From CBDCFT01 sp965216365 (GTDB lineage Bacteria > Pseudomonadota > Gammaproteobacteria > Arenicellales > CBDCFT01): a stretch of DNA of 64,000 bases. Below are positions 1 through 7,824 of this stretch, piece by piece (within the stretch, counting starts at the first letter, position 1; each line of letters starts with the position of its first letter). A program made the translations under genes and the position numbers. The notes under the pieces were generated by a model. It saw only the letters and a program-made list of their open reading frames with translations, did no database searches and was not told where the DNA came from. Where the stretch lies: contig CBDCFT010000020.1 of the NCBI GenBank assembly GCA_965216365.1, positions 124,001-188,000 of the forward strand. Reading direction: 5' to 3'.

Positions 1-328
1 TACGGCACAAAACCTCATCACACTGTCGCGAAGACGGTATCGGAATCGCCACCGCATCGTGCGCCAAAGCTGGGCAAATGATGCTTCTGCGGGATTCAAG
101 CATATTGTTCGGAACACCACATAAAACCATATCGAACAAACCTGCTGATAAAGCTTCTTTGTACAAATTCGGGGCTTCCAGGCAATGTTCAACGCCGCCT
201 GTTTTCAGACTCACACCCTGACTCAATGATTTCTTTGTTGGCGCGAACACTACATCGTTAGCATCCAACGCCAGCAAACCTCCAACACAAAGCGCTTCGG
301 GCGCGTCCCCAACAACTAAAACTCTCAC
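1..328 (-). CDS. Partial protein, Rossmann-like N-terminus (cut by window edge)
   Basis: A minus-strand frame opens with GTG at 328, 4 bases after the stop of the CoxG-like gene, and stays open to the left edge (about 109 residues). It starts VRVLVVGDAPEAL, a beta strand and turn as at the beginning of a dinucleotide-binding fold, but the glycine pattern is not the full GxGxxG. Later segments (FDMVLCGVPNN) are compatible with a ketopantoate-reductase-like or related NAD(P)-binding protein. The tight spacing makes it the distal gene of the aldehyde oxidoreductase operon. The function cannot be fixed because the C-terminal part is missing. Confidence 0.55.
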   Translation of the reverse strand, partial: MRVLVVGDAPEALCVGGLLALDANDVVFAPTKKSLSQGVSLKTGGVEHCLEAPNLYKEALSAGLFDMVLCGVPNNMLESRRSIICPALAHDAVAIPIPSSRQCDEVLCR

Positions 329-332
329 AACC

Positions 333-797
333 TTACTCCGTTAACATGGGAGCGGTTTCAACAACACATTCGGCAAAGCGTTTGAAAAATTTCGTCGAAA
401 CGCGATTTGCTACATTACTGACAATACCCGGCGTGATATTTCCCAGCGCTCCACCAATCTCGAATTCACCGCTATAAGACAGATCCGTTCCTGACTCAGC
501 GTCGGCGAGCGACACGTCGGCAAAACCTTGCGCCGACTCCGCCAATCCACTTTGACCGATACCGCGCAATGTGTAGTTATCTGGTGGATTCAAATTTTGC
601 AGTAGCAACTGCACGGAAAAGCTGGATTTTATCGGGCCGATACGAATCGCCATGGCAATAAGCCATTCTTCATCGGTCAGTTTTTGTACGTTGTCACACC
701 CGCGAATACTCTTCTCCAAAACAACGGGACTATTCATGGCGACCCAAACTTGTTGTTTCGGTGCCGGAATGAAATATTCGCCGCTGATGGATATCAA
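333..797 (-). CDS. CoxG-like SRPBCC-family protein
   Basis: A 154-residue protein of the SRPBCC/CoxG family (carbon monoxide dehydrogenase subunit G-like). The N-terminus (SGEYFIPAPKQQVWVAMNSP) and the following IRGCDNV match the usual CoxG opening of strand, PAP, VW and PGC-type motif. Family members accompany molybdenum or tungsten hydroxylases and are thought to help membrane recruitment or maturation of the enzyme, and some bind small hydrophobic ligands. Here it lies downstream of the aor genes in the same orientation, so a role in maturation or localisation of the tungsten enzyme is an inference. The length is normal for the family. Confidence 0.75.
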   Translation of the reverse strand: MISISGEYFIPAPKQQVWVAMNSPVVLEKSIRGCDNVQKLTDEEWLIAMAIRIGPIKSSFSVQLLLQNLNPPDNYTLRGIGQSGLAESAQGFADVSLADAESGTDLSYSGEFEIGGALGNITPGIVSNVANRVSTKFFKRFAECVVETAPMLTE

Positions 798-818
798 TGG
801 CTCTATCGAAAGCGTTTG

Positions 819-1133
819 TTAGTGTGATTCCGCAACACGAATATCATGCAACACTGTATTTATTTCGCCTATGTATTCAAACAAGGCTGTATGGGCTTCG
901 GGATCACGTTGTTTAAGAATCTTCGAGGCAGCTTTAAATGCGATAACTTGTGAATCGTGGTCACGCAGTAAATTCTTTAACAACTGGGACTCTTTCTCGG
1001 TTGGATCGAGGTTAAATTTTTTCTTTTTGGTTTCAAGAGCAGTCATCAAATCAAAATGCCGCTGTTTGGTTGTCTCCATAGCATTGTAAGCTTGCAGCGT
1101 ATCAGAGGCGATTAAGAATTGTGGATCGTCCAT
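819..1133 (-). CDS. Hypothetical helical protein in aor operon
   Basis: A 104-residue protein that I do not recognise. It is rich in charged residues and predicted largely helical, with a basic patch (ETKKKKFNLDPTEKE) and no signal peptide, membrane segment or metal motif. It begins 2 bases after the stop of the preceding gene and ends 21 bases before the CoxG-like gene, so it is translated within the aldehyde oxidoreductase operon. A small accessory or assembly role is possible but nothing in the sequence shows it. Confidence 0.6.
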   Translation of the reverse strand: MDDPQFLIASDTLQAYNAMETTKQRHFDLMTALETKKKKFNLDPTEKESQLLKNLLRDHDSQVIAFKAASKILKQRDPEAHTALFEYIGEINTVLHDIRVAESH

Positions 1134-1135
1134 TC

Positions 1136-1426
1136 TTACCCACCTCCACGGCGAAAATAAAGATTAAAACGATGCATAAAAGCGTCCATTTCTTGTTGGT
1201 CAAAGCCTTTGAAGGTAAATCTTAGATCAGTATAAGGAATTTCCAGCAAGGCAATTTTTCGAACCTGTTGCACACCTAATTCTATCTCAACCGAGCGGTT
1301 ATCATAATCTATGGTGACCCGTTGCCCTTCAACGCGAAAGGGATGATTTTCAATCGCAGAAGGCAACGAGCGAAAGAACTCGGCATGAGTTAAACCGAAA
1401 TTCTTTGTAAAACTGCGGTCTTCCAA
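1136..1426 (-). CDS. Hypothetical protein in aor operon, TTG start proposed
   Basis: The open frame extends upstream to an ATG at 1498, but residues 1 to 24 of that version are encoded by a GC-rich intergenic hairpin repeat and look non-coding. I prefer the TTG at 1426, which has GGGGAG six bases upstream. This gives a 96-residue protein starting LEDRSFTKNFGLTHAEFFRS. It carries conserved-looking aromatic and acidic positions (PYTDLRFTFKGFDQQEMDAF) and ends in RRGGG. I do not recognise the family. It follows the MoaD-like gene and is likely an accessory of the tungsten enzyme or its cofactor, by position only. Confidence 0.55.
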   Translation of the reverse strand: MEDRSFTKNFGLTHAEFFRSLPSAIENHPFRVEGQRVTIDYDNRSVEIELGVQQVRKIALLEIPYTDLRFTFKGFDQQEMDAFMHRFNLYFRRGGG

Positions 1427-1440
1427 AACTTGCTCCCCAC

Positions 1441-1532
1441 ACCCCGATTTCGCAGGGGCAGGCTCTAACCCGCTCCCCAAGGGAGAGGGGAAAAACACCT
1501 TCCCCCTTCTGGGGAAGGAAGGGATGGGGGAT
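1441..1532. repeat. GC-rich hairpin repeat, copy 1
   Basis: A cluster of C-run/G-run inverted repeats: CTCCCCAAGGGAGAGGGG followed by a second hairpin built of CTTCCCCCTTC and GGGGAAGGAAGG. A related block lies at 42109-42215. Repeats of this look are common between genes in gammaproteobacteria. This copy sits between the MoaD-like gene and the next gene of the aor operon and creates a spurious N-terminal extension of that gene. Confidence 0.65.
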
Positions 1533-1555
1533 TTACGAGCATGACCAACTTGAAA

Positions 1556-1807
1556 TTAGCCGCCCGCTACCGGCGGCCAAATAGCGAGGGTATCACCCTC
1601 TTTTAATGTCGTTGCATCACGATCCGCCGAACAAGCAAACACGCCGTTAACTAAAACCAGGTGCGCCATGTCACGTGGTACATTGTACTTATCGATAATC
1701 GAGTTCAGCGATGAATTGTCCGGCACCTCGATTTGTACCGTGTTTTCATGTGCTCCCGGAGGTAAATGCTCACTTAACGAAGCGTAGAGCTTAAAGGTGA
1801 TCTTCAT
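1556..1807 (-). CDS. MoaD/ThiS-family sulfur carrier, aor-linked
   Basis: An 83-residue beta-grasp protein with the diagnostic C-terminal Gly-Gly (IWPPVAGG) that is adenylated and thiocarboxylated to give sulfur to molybdopterin. The body (ITFKLYASLSEHLPPGA, then VLVNGVFACSADRDATTLKEGDTLAIWPP) follows the MoaD pattern. Tungsten aldehyde oxidoreductase operons of the AorABC type are known to include a dedicated MoaD-like gene, and this one lies 25 bases after the FAD subunit gene. It most likely serves dithiolene formation on the W/Mo pterin of this enzyme rather than general Moco synthesis. Confidence 0.85.
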   Translation of the reverse strand: MKITFKLYASLSEHLPPGAHENTVQIEVPDNSSLNSIIDKYNVPRDMAHLVLVNGVFACSADRDATTLKEGDTLAIWPPVAGG

Positions 1808-1832
1808 TGCGCGACGATTCTATAGACAACGA

Positions 1833-3074
1833 TTAAACCGCGCCCTGGGTTGCACTTAAATAGGCTTCCATTACATTGAGCGGATTATCCATTAATTTGT
1901 CTTTCCATTTACCCAAATGCAATTGCGTTTGTATCAACCCTCGCAATACGCCAACGTGTTGAGTCAATCCCAGGCTGTTTGCACCAACTAAAACGTCATC
2001 CTGGAATTGCAAGTTTAGATAACGATAATTATCCGGATCATTCAATTCCGCCGTGTCACCACCACTGCCTTCCCACAATCCGAACGATGCAGATATCAAG
2101 CCCATGGTGTCCAGCACGTTCATATTGACACTACCCTGGTGGATTGATTCCTGGCCTTCAACCATATTTGCCGCAGCAATACGCCCGTGGTCTGCGGCGG
2201 TGGGTTGAATCGCCTGCACGGTGTATTCACCGGTTGAAAAATCCTTGCCTTGTGCAACATCGCCAGCGGCAAAGATATCCGGGTTGCTGGTGCGCATGTG
2301 CTCATCAATCAAAATACCATGATCAGTTTTCACATCCGTACCGTTCAGTAAATCCGTATTCGGTCGAACACCCGTCGCGCAAATCACCAGATCCGCCGGA
2401 ATGCTTTCGCCGGATTCGAGCGCAACATCTAACGGCGAACCACCGGAAATGCCGGTAACGCGCGTAGACGTCAGCACGCGAACATTTTTACTCTCGCACC
2501 ATCTTTTAATCAGGCCGCCGGATTCTTCATTCATCATGCGCGGCACCATGCGATTCTCCATTTCAACCACGGTCAGATCGACACCACTCGCCGCCAATGC
2601 TTCAAGAATAATGCAACCGATAAAACCTGCACCCATTAACACCACCTTAGCACCGGGCTTGGATAACTTGGTAATGTGACGTGCATCTTCCAGGGTCCAG
2701 CAAGTATGCACACCGGGTAAATCCATGCCTTCAATCGGCGGTTTGGTTGGGTGCGAACCGGTGGCCAGCAGTAGCTTGTCGTAACTCATGTTGCCGCCAG
2801 TCGAAAGTTTCAATGATTTAGCCCCGGTGTCGATGGATTCAACACGTGCTTGCTCAACAGCAATACCGTGTTTACCAAAGTAATCGTCACTCTTGCGTAA
2901 ATACGTCCCGCCTTCGTCGATGCTGTCGATCAAGTAATACGGGATTGCCATACGCGAGTACGGCGGCTCCGGTTCATCGCCGACAATCGTAACGTTGGAT
3001 TGAGGGTCGAGTTTTTTTAATGTTTCCGCGGCGATAACGCCGGACGGACCCGCACCGATGATGACGTGTTGCAT
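1833..3074 (-). CDS. aorC: AorC-type FAD/NAD oxidoreductase subunit
   Basis: A 413-residue two-dinucleotide-binding flavoprotein. The FAD site GAGPSG is at residues 7-12, the NAD(H) site GAGFIG at about 148-153, an ATGVRPN motif at about 233-239 and the second FAD motif IFAAGD near 268. It belongs to the pyridine nucleotide-disulfide/nitrite reductase-like family. In characterised AorABC enzymes this subunit passes electrons between the ferredoxin subunits and NAD+. The gene order polyferredoxin, tungsten subunit, flavoprotein, MoaD matches that type. A good Shine-Dalgarno (AGGAGGG) precedes the ATG. The 82-base gap to the tungsten subunit gene contains a strong hairpin. Confidence 0.85.
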   Translation of the reverse strand: MQHVIIGAGPSGVIAAETLKKLDPQSNVTIVGDEPEPPYSRMAIPYYLIDSIDEGGTYLRKSDDYFGKHGIAVEQARVESIDTGAKSLKLSTGGNMSYDKLLLATGSHPTKPPIEGMDLPGVHTCWTLEDARHITKLSKPGAKVVLMGAGFIGCIILEALAASGVDLTVVEMENRMVPRMMNEESGGLIKRWCESKNVRVLTSTRVTGISGGSPLDVALESGESIPADLVICATGVRPNTDLLNGTDVKTDHGILIDEHMRTSNPDIFAAGDVAQGKDFSTGEYTVQAIQPTAADHGRIAAANMVEGQESIHQGSVNMNVLDTMGLISASFGLWEGSGGDTAELNDPDNYRYLNLQFQDDVLVGANSLGLTQHVGVLRGLIQTQLHLGKWKDKLMDNPLNVMEAYLSATQGAV

Positions 3075-3094
3075 GTTTACCCTCCTAAAATAAG

Positions 3095-3119
3095 CAGGGC
3101 AGTGCCAAGCACCGCCCTG
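3095..3119 (-). other. Intra-operon hairpin between aorB and aorC
   Basis: The sequence CAGGGCAGTGC, loop CAA, GCACCGCCCTG forms an 11-base-pair stem with one wobble. On the transcribed (minus) strand it is followed by CTTATTTTAGG, a weak U-rich tail. It lies after the aorB stop and before the aorC ribosome site, so it could act as a partial terminator or an mRNA 3'-end stabiliser that sets a higher aorB than aorC level. Confidence 0.6.
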
Positions 3120-3156
3120 AAAAATACATCTTGAAATAAAAGATTAAACGCTACGA

Positions 3157-5013
3157 TCAAGCCGGCAGTCCAAGCCGTTGACGCGTCTCCGGTGTGATAG
3201 TACCGTCGGCATTCCAGCCACGTTCCTGATAGTAAATGGGCAGCATCTCTTTAAGACCGGATACTTTGCCTTCTGCCGGACCGGTGTTTGCCGGATCCTC
3301 CAATAAGCGCTTGGGCAAGGTGTCGTCCGCCGCGGTAAGACCGGCTTTCATATTAAAGTCTCGCTCCAGATTCCAGACACGCTCGCCAATTTCAACCAGT
3401 TTTTCCGGTGTCCACTCGCCATCGCAAGCCGCATCAATCTGGGGTGCAATATTTTCCAGAGTCCACGCGAAAGTAGTGAATACACAAAGACCGGATGAAT
3501 CCACTGCCGCAGTTGCATCCTGGAATGCTTTCACCAATCCGGGTTTGCCTTCCGTTTCCAACGGGTCGGTCTTTTCAGGGATACCCAGGATTTCTGAGGA
3601 TACCGTGTAACTGCGTAAATGACAGGCACCGCGATTTGAGGTTGCATAGGTTAAACCCATGCCTTGAATGCCACGCGGGTCATAAGCCGGGAATTCCTGT
3701 CCTTTCACTGTCATGGATAATTCCGGGTGGCCATATTTTTCACACAAACGCTTGGATCCAAGGGCCAGGTCTTTACCGAAGCCCTCTCCCGAAGCTACCA
3801 TTTCAGCCGCCGCAGTTAACGCTTGAGCGGAACCGAATTTCATTTCCACGCCACCGGTCTGCTCGTTGGTGATCACGCCTTCTTCGTACAACTCCATTGC
3901 CGCAGCAACAGTCGCGCCAAAGGAAATCGGATCCATTCCGTCTTCATTACATAAGAAGTTGGCATACGTCAGCGCGTCAAGATCGTCCACACCGGTATCG
4001 GAACCCAATGCCCAGGCCGCTTCGTATTCCAAACCACCCGAGTTACCCCAGTATTGCGGTTTATTCTCTACCGAGAAATGACCTTTATCCAAGGTTGAAA
4101 TTCGGCCGCAGGCAATCGTGCAACCAAAGCAAGCTGCGTTTGTGGTCAGGTTGGGTTTGCCGTCACTTTTACGTGGCTCGGCCATCGCTTCCGCAGAAAT
4201 TTTATGCGCGCCTTCAAACTGCACTTCACGCATGTTGCGCGTCGGCATCGCACCCACTTCGTTAATGACATTCATTAAGACCTGTGTTCCAAACGCCGGC
4301 AGACCCTCACCGGTGACAGCGTTTTCTGCCAGCACCTGTTTTTGTGCCGCCGTTTCCTGCATGAATCGTTTCGGGTCTTTGACATTACCGACACCCTGGG
4401 TTCCGCGAATTACCACAGCTTTCAGATTCTTTGACGCCATGACAGTGCCGACACCGGAACGACCTGCCGCTCGGTGCAGATCATTCACGACCGCCGAGTA
4501 CAAGCAACCTGCTTCCGCCGAACGCCCAACACAGGCGATACGAATTTGAGGATCCTGATGTTTCTTATGCAGAATTTCATCGGCTGCCCAAACGGACTTG
4601 CCCCAGATTTCATCGGCAGACAACAATTCGGCGTTGTCATTCTGAATATACAAATAAACCGGCGATGGCGATTTACCTTCAAAAATCACCATATCCCAAC
4701 CCGCATTTTTCATTTCTGCGCCGATAAAGCCGCCGGAGTTTGAACACGCGACCGCGCCGGTTAACGGACTCTTGCAAATAACGGAATAACGACCACCGGT
4801 TGATGCCATGGTGCCGGTCAATGGCCCCGTCGCCATAATCAATTTATTGTCCGGTCCCAGTGCATCCGCTTTTGGATCCACTTCTTCGACCAAGTAACGT
4901 GTCGCTAAACCACGTTGGCCGAGATACTCTTGCGCCCACTCCATATTAAGTGGTTCGGATGAAACTTTACCTTCAGTTAAATTGACGCGAAGAATTTTCT
5001 TTGCCCATGCCAT
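3157..5013 (-). CDS. aorB: Aldehyde:ferredoxin oxidoreductase, tungsten subunit
   Basis: A 618-residue catalytic subunit of the AOR family, which oxidises aldehydes to carboxylic acids at a tungsten bis-pyranopterin centre. Family marks visible: the opening KILRVNLTEGK, GQRGLATRYL, MATGPLTGT followed by GRYSV, SNSGGFIGAEMKNAGWD, and the [4Fe-4S] ligands CxxCxxxC at residues 295, 298 and 302, with a further Cys in SSGLCVF near 515. The length is usual for the family. The gene starts 18 bases after the polyferredoxin gene and is followed by the FAD subunit, so the enzyme is of the NAD-linked AorABC type known from mesophilic bacteria. Substrate range is not readable. Confidence 0.92.
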   Translation of the reverse strand: MAWAKKILRVNLTEGKVSSEPLNMEWAQEYLGQRGLATRYLVEEVDPKADALGPDNKLIMATGPLTGTMASTGGRYSVICKSPLTGAVACSNSGGFIGAEMKNAGWDMVIFEGKSPSPVYLYIQNDNAELLSADEIWGKSVWAADEILHKKHQDPQIRIACVGRSAEAGCLYSAVVNDLHRAAGRSGVGTVMASKNLKAVVIRGTQGVGNVKDPKRFMQETAAQKQVLAENAVTGEGLPAFGTQVLMNVINEVGAMPTRNMREVQFEGAHKISAEAMAEPRKSDGKPNLTTNAACFGCTIACGRISTLDKGHFSVENKPQYWGNSGGLEYEAAWALGSDTGVDDLDALTYANFLCNEDGMDPISFGATVAAAMELYEEGVITNEQTGGVEMKFGSAQALTAAAEMVASGEGFGKDLALGSKRLCEKYGHPELSMTVKGQEFPAYDPRGIQGMGLTYATSNRGACHLRSYTVSSEILGIPEKTDPLETEGKPGLVKAFQDATAAVDSSGLCVFTTFAWTLENIAPQIDAACDGEWTPEKLVEIGERVWNLERDFNMKAGLTAADDTLPKRLLEDPANTGPAEGKVSGLKEMLPIYYQERGWNADGTITPETRQRLGLPA

Positions 5014-5031
5014 AAGTGTTCTCCTCTTCGT

Positions 5032-5505
5032 TTAAGTGCGCGCGGCGTTGTCGGTTTTCTCGGCCCAGGCGCGCATACGATCCAGCCCGGTTGCGTTAGC
5101 GTCGAGATAGGTAATTGCGCCGGTCGGACAGGCTTCGGCGCATTGCGGATCGCCGCCACACAAATCGCACTTGATTACTTTACCGGTGTCGGCGTTGTAG
5201 TTGACCGTGCCAAACGGACAAGCGATGGTGCAGACTTTACAACCGACGCATACATCCGCTTTGACATCTTTTGAACCGGTTTCGGCATTGATAACAATGG
5301 CATCGACCGGACACGCATGCATACACCACGCTTCATCGCATTGAGTGCAGGTATAAGGAACGAAACGCCCCTCTTCATGAAAAGTAAAAATTTTGATACG
5401 GGATTTTGAAGGATTAAACGCACCTTCGTTTTCGTAAGAACATGCCATTTCGCATTGCAAACATCCGGTACATTTACCGGGGTCAATGGTGAGGGACTTC
5501 AGCAT
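5032..5505 (-). CDS. aorA: AorA-type four-cluster ferredoxin subunit
   Basis: A 157-residue HycB/DmsB-like polyferredoxin with four cysteine sets that bind [4Fe-4S] clusters: CTGCLQCEMAC near the start, CTQCDEAWCMHACP, CVGCKVCTIACP and CDLCGGDPQCAEACP. It has no signal peptide, so it acts in the cytoplasm as the electron wire between the tungsten subunit and the FAD subunit. It is the first gene of the aor operon. The 188 bases upstream, before the end of znuB, should hold the promoter, but no clear operator is visible to me. Confidence 0.9.
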   Translation of the reverse strand: MLKSLTIDPGKCTGCLQCEMACSYENEGAFNPSKSRIKIFTFHEEGRFVPYTCTQCDEAWCMHACPVDAIVINAETGSKDVKADVCVGCKVCTIACPFGTVNYNADTGKVIKCDLCGGDPQCAEACPTGAITYLDANATGLDRMRAWAEKTDNAART

Positions 5506-5693
5506 TCGCTTTCCTCCAGATTCGGGTTATATACGTTGATTTTTCTGTTGCCCTAAACGCTGGCTTCAAACCCTGACCGGGTCGTAACCGGCGCAGAATA
5601 AATAACTTTTTACCACTAATGACGGGAACTGACAACCGCCGGAAATCTGACAAACTTCACTTCGACACGAGTGCCGGATGGTTCGCGTCCCAT

Positions 5694-6503
5694 TTATGAC
5701 CCAATGGTCGAGTTCATGAGCAACTTGTTAGGATAAAACAATGAGATAACGAATAATCCCGCGGCCGCCACCACAATAGACGGCCCCGCCGGAGTATCCC
5801 ATTGCAGCGACGCCCATAGCCCAATTACAACGGCAACAACACCCGCCAATGCTGCACCCAACGCCATTTGCTCCGGTGTGGCGCTGAATCGCCGCGCGAT
5901 GGCGGCAGGAATAATCAGCAGTGAAACAATCAACAACAAGCCAACAATTTGCATGGCGACCGCTATGACCGTACTGACTAACAATAGAAATAACAACTGC
6001 ATTCGCTCCACCGCAATACCGTCAACACGCGCGAGTTCTTCATGTACCGTAACAGACAACAATGATCGCCAAAAAACTACAAGCAACACGAGGCAAGCCA
6101 GCCCTCCGGCATATATCCAGACCATGTCCAAAACCGAAACTGCCAAAATGTCGCCAAACAGATAAGCCATCAGATCGACCCGCACGGATTTCATGAAAGA
6201 CAAGACAACCAGACCCAGCGCAAGAGAACCGTGCGCGGCGATGGAAAGCAAAGTATCGTTGGACAAACTTTGGTTTTTTTGCAGCGCGAATAAAAATAAA
6301 GAAACCAGAACGGCAATCAGCAACACGCCGAGTTGAAGGTTAATACCGAACCAGATACCCAGCACGACACCAAGCAAGGCGGCATGGGAAAGCGCTGCGC
6401 CAAAATACGCCATCCGCCGCCACACGACGAAACAACCTAGAGGCCCGGCGACGATGGCAATGCCTAAACCCGCTGCAAACGCGCGAATTAGAAACTCATC
6501 CAT
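5694..6503 (-). CDS. znuB: Zinc ABC transporter permease ZnuB
   Basis: A 269-residue integral membrane protein of the ABC-3 permease family with about eight hydrophobic segments. It forms the channel of the high-affinity zinc importer. An upstream in-frame ATG exists at 6566, but the family starts at the ATG at 6503 (MDEFLIRAF), which overlaps the last 8 bases of znuC and gives the usual translational coupling. Conserved features include GCFVVWRRMAYFGAALSHAA near residue 20 and the E-x-A-R cytoplasmic segment (HEELARVDGI) that docks to the ATPase. Confidence 0.92.
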   Translation of the reverse strand: MDEFLIRAFAAGLGIAIVAGPLGCFVVWRRMAYFGAALSHAALLGVVLGIWFGINLQLGVLLIAVLVSLFLFALQKNQSLSNDTLLSIAAHGSLALGLVVLSFMKSVRVDLMAYLFGDILAVSVLDMVWIYAGGLACLVLLVVFWRSLLSVTVHEELARVDGIAVERMQLLFLLLVSTVIAVAMQIVGLLLIVSLLIIPAAIARRFSATPEQMALGAALAGVVAVVIGLWASLQWDTPAGPSIVVAAAGLFVISLFYPNKLLMNSTIGS

Positions 6504-7269
6504 TATGCGCGTGCCGTTCGTCCGGTGAATGGTCGATGTTTCCGGCCAGATCATGCGTGTGATCATGGTGATGCGTGTACACCGCGAGTCGATCCTGCAA
6601 CCTTGAGCCGAATAAGGTCAGATATTCCGGGTGTTGACTCACGGCATCGGGCCTACCTTCGCAACACACGTGATGATTTAAGCAAATGACACGATCCGTT
6701 GCAGCCATGACCAAATGCAAGTCATGTGACACCAGCAACACGCCGCAACCCATTTCATCACGCAAGGATTTGAACAAATCATACAACTCCGATTGACCGA
6801 CCACATCGACTCCGGCGCTGGGTTCATCCAATACCAATAACTCTGGGTCTTGCAACAAAGCGCGGGTGAGTAACACACGTCTCAGCTCACCACCGGACAA
6901 ACTTTGCACGGGAGATTTTAAAACATGTCCGGCGCCAGCCTGAGCTAATGCATTTTCAAAACGATGTGTCTGTCCGCATGCGCCTAAATCCAAAAACCGC
7001 TCGACCGTCAGCGGCATGGTTTCATCAATATGCAAACGCTGCGGCACGTACCCGATGCGAATTTTATCCGCGCGTTGCACTTGTCCGCTGTCCGGCGCTA
7101 TCAAACCCAGAGCAATTCTCACCAATGTCGTCTTCCCGCACCCATTTGGACCAATGAGGGTCACGATCTCACCGCGATGCACTTGCAAATCGACTTTATC
7201 CAGCACTGCATGTTGGTTGTGCCGGACAGACACTTTTGCAACATCGATCAATAAATTTGAAGCATTCAT
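6496..7269 (-). CDS. znuC: Zinc ABC transporter ATPase ZnuC
   Basis: A 257-residue ATPase of the zinc importer. Walker A GPNGCGKTT is at 40-48, the signature SLSGGELRR near 123 and Walker B ELLVLDEPS near 143. The C-terminus is histidine-rich (YTHHHDHTHD, then DERHAHNG), as often seen in ZnuC and probably zinc-sensing. I place the start at ATG 7269 (MNASNLL), 4 bases after the zur stop, rather than the in-frame ATG at 7314 that lies inside zur. zur, znuC and znuB form one operon divergent from znuA. Confidence 0.93.
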   Translation of the reverse strand: MNASNLLIDVAKVSVRHNQHAVLDKVDLQVHRGEIVTLIGPNGCGKTTLVRIALGLIAPDSGQVQRADKIRIGYVPQRLHIDETMPLTVERFLDLGACGQTHRFENALAQAGAGHVLKSPVQSLSGGELRRVLLTRALLQDPELLVLDEPSAGVDVVGQSELYDLFKSLRDEMGCGVLLVSHDLHLVMAATDRVICLNHHVCCEGRPDAVSQHPEYLTLFGSRLQDRLAVYTHHHDHTHDLAGNIDHSPDERHAHNG

Positions 7270-7273
7270 ATCG

Positions 7274-7762
7274 TCACACCGAATCACATTGACTGCAAAG
7301 CCCCTGCAATTCAACAGTCTGACGTTGCACCCGAAAACCCGCTTGCTGCGCGCGTTCGTTCATCAGGCGACTAATTTCATCGTCTTCCATTTCCACGACG
7401 GCGTTGCATCGACCACATATAAGAAACTGTCCTGCATGTTGTTCTATCGGATCGCAACAACCGACATAAGCGTTCAACGATTCGATGCGATGAATCAAAC
7501 CGTGCTCAAGTAAAAAATCCAGCGCGCGATACACAGTCGGTGGCGCTGCGCGGCGATTCTCATCACGTAGCTGTTCCAGCAAATCGTAAGCCAGCATCGG
7601 TTCATGCCGCGCCCAAATCATTTCTAACACCTGTTTGCGTAACGGCGTTAGGCGCGCGCCTCGCTCGGCACACACAGCATCTGCTGCTTTCATCGCCGAT
7701 GTAATGCAACGCGCATGGTTATGTTTTCGTGACTTGAATAGCGCCGGGTGCTTCCTGGTCAT
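7274..7762 (-). CDS. zur: Zinc uptake regulator Zur (Fur family)
   Basis: A 162-residue Fur-family repressor. The winged helix covers about residues 35-95 (TVYRALDFLLEHGLIHRIESLNAYVGC is the usual Fur/Zur recognition region). The structural zinc cysteines are at 116/119 (CGRC) and 156/159 (CSQC). Its place at the head of znuCB and opposite znuA identifies it as Zur rather than Fur. It should repress both directions through the palindrome at 7784-7805 and so control itself. The N-terminal extension of about 20 residues is somewhat longer than usual, and an internal ATG at residue 24 is an alternative start. Confidence 0.92.
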   Translation of the reverse strand: MTRKHPALFKSRKHNHARCITSAMKAADAVCAERGARLTPLRKQVLEMIWARHEPMLAYDLLEQLRDENRRAAPPTVYRALDFLLEHGLIHRIESLNAYVGCCDPIEQHAGQFLICGRCNAVVEMEDDEISRLMNERAQQAGFRVQRQTVELQGLCSQCDSV

Positions 7763-7783
7763 GTCGGTTTTTCAATGTTAGAT

Positions 7784-7805
7784 ATGTAATAATATAACAT
7801 TACAT
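7784..7805. promoter_or_regulatory. Zur-box-like operator between zur and znuA
   Basis: The 22-base element ATGTAATAATATAACATTACAT has 9 of 11 symmetric pairs. It resembles the AT-rich Zur operator of gammaproteobacteria, whose core is TGTTATA-TATAACA. It lies in the 62-base gap between the divergent zur and znuA starts, where it can control both. Confidence 0.8.
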
Positions 7806-7824
7806 TTAATCTCGCACGATTCCG

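Noticed and set aside
333..797. Part of a CO dehydrogenase (cox) operon
   Set aside because: No coxL, coxM or coxS genes are present to the right; the genes upstream are aor. The left side cannot be seen.
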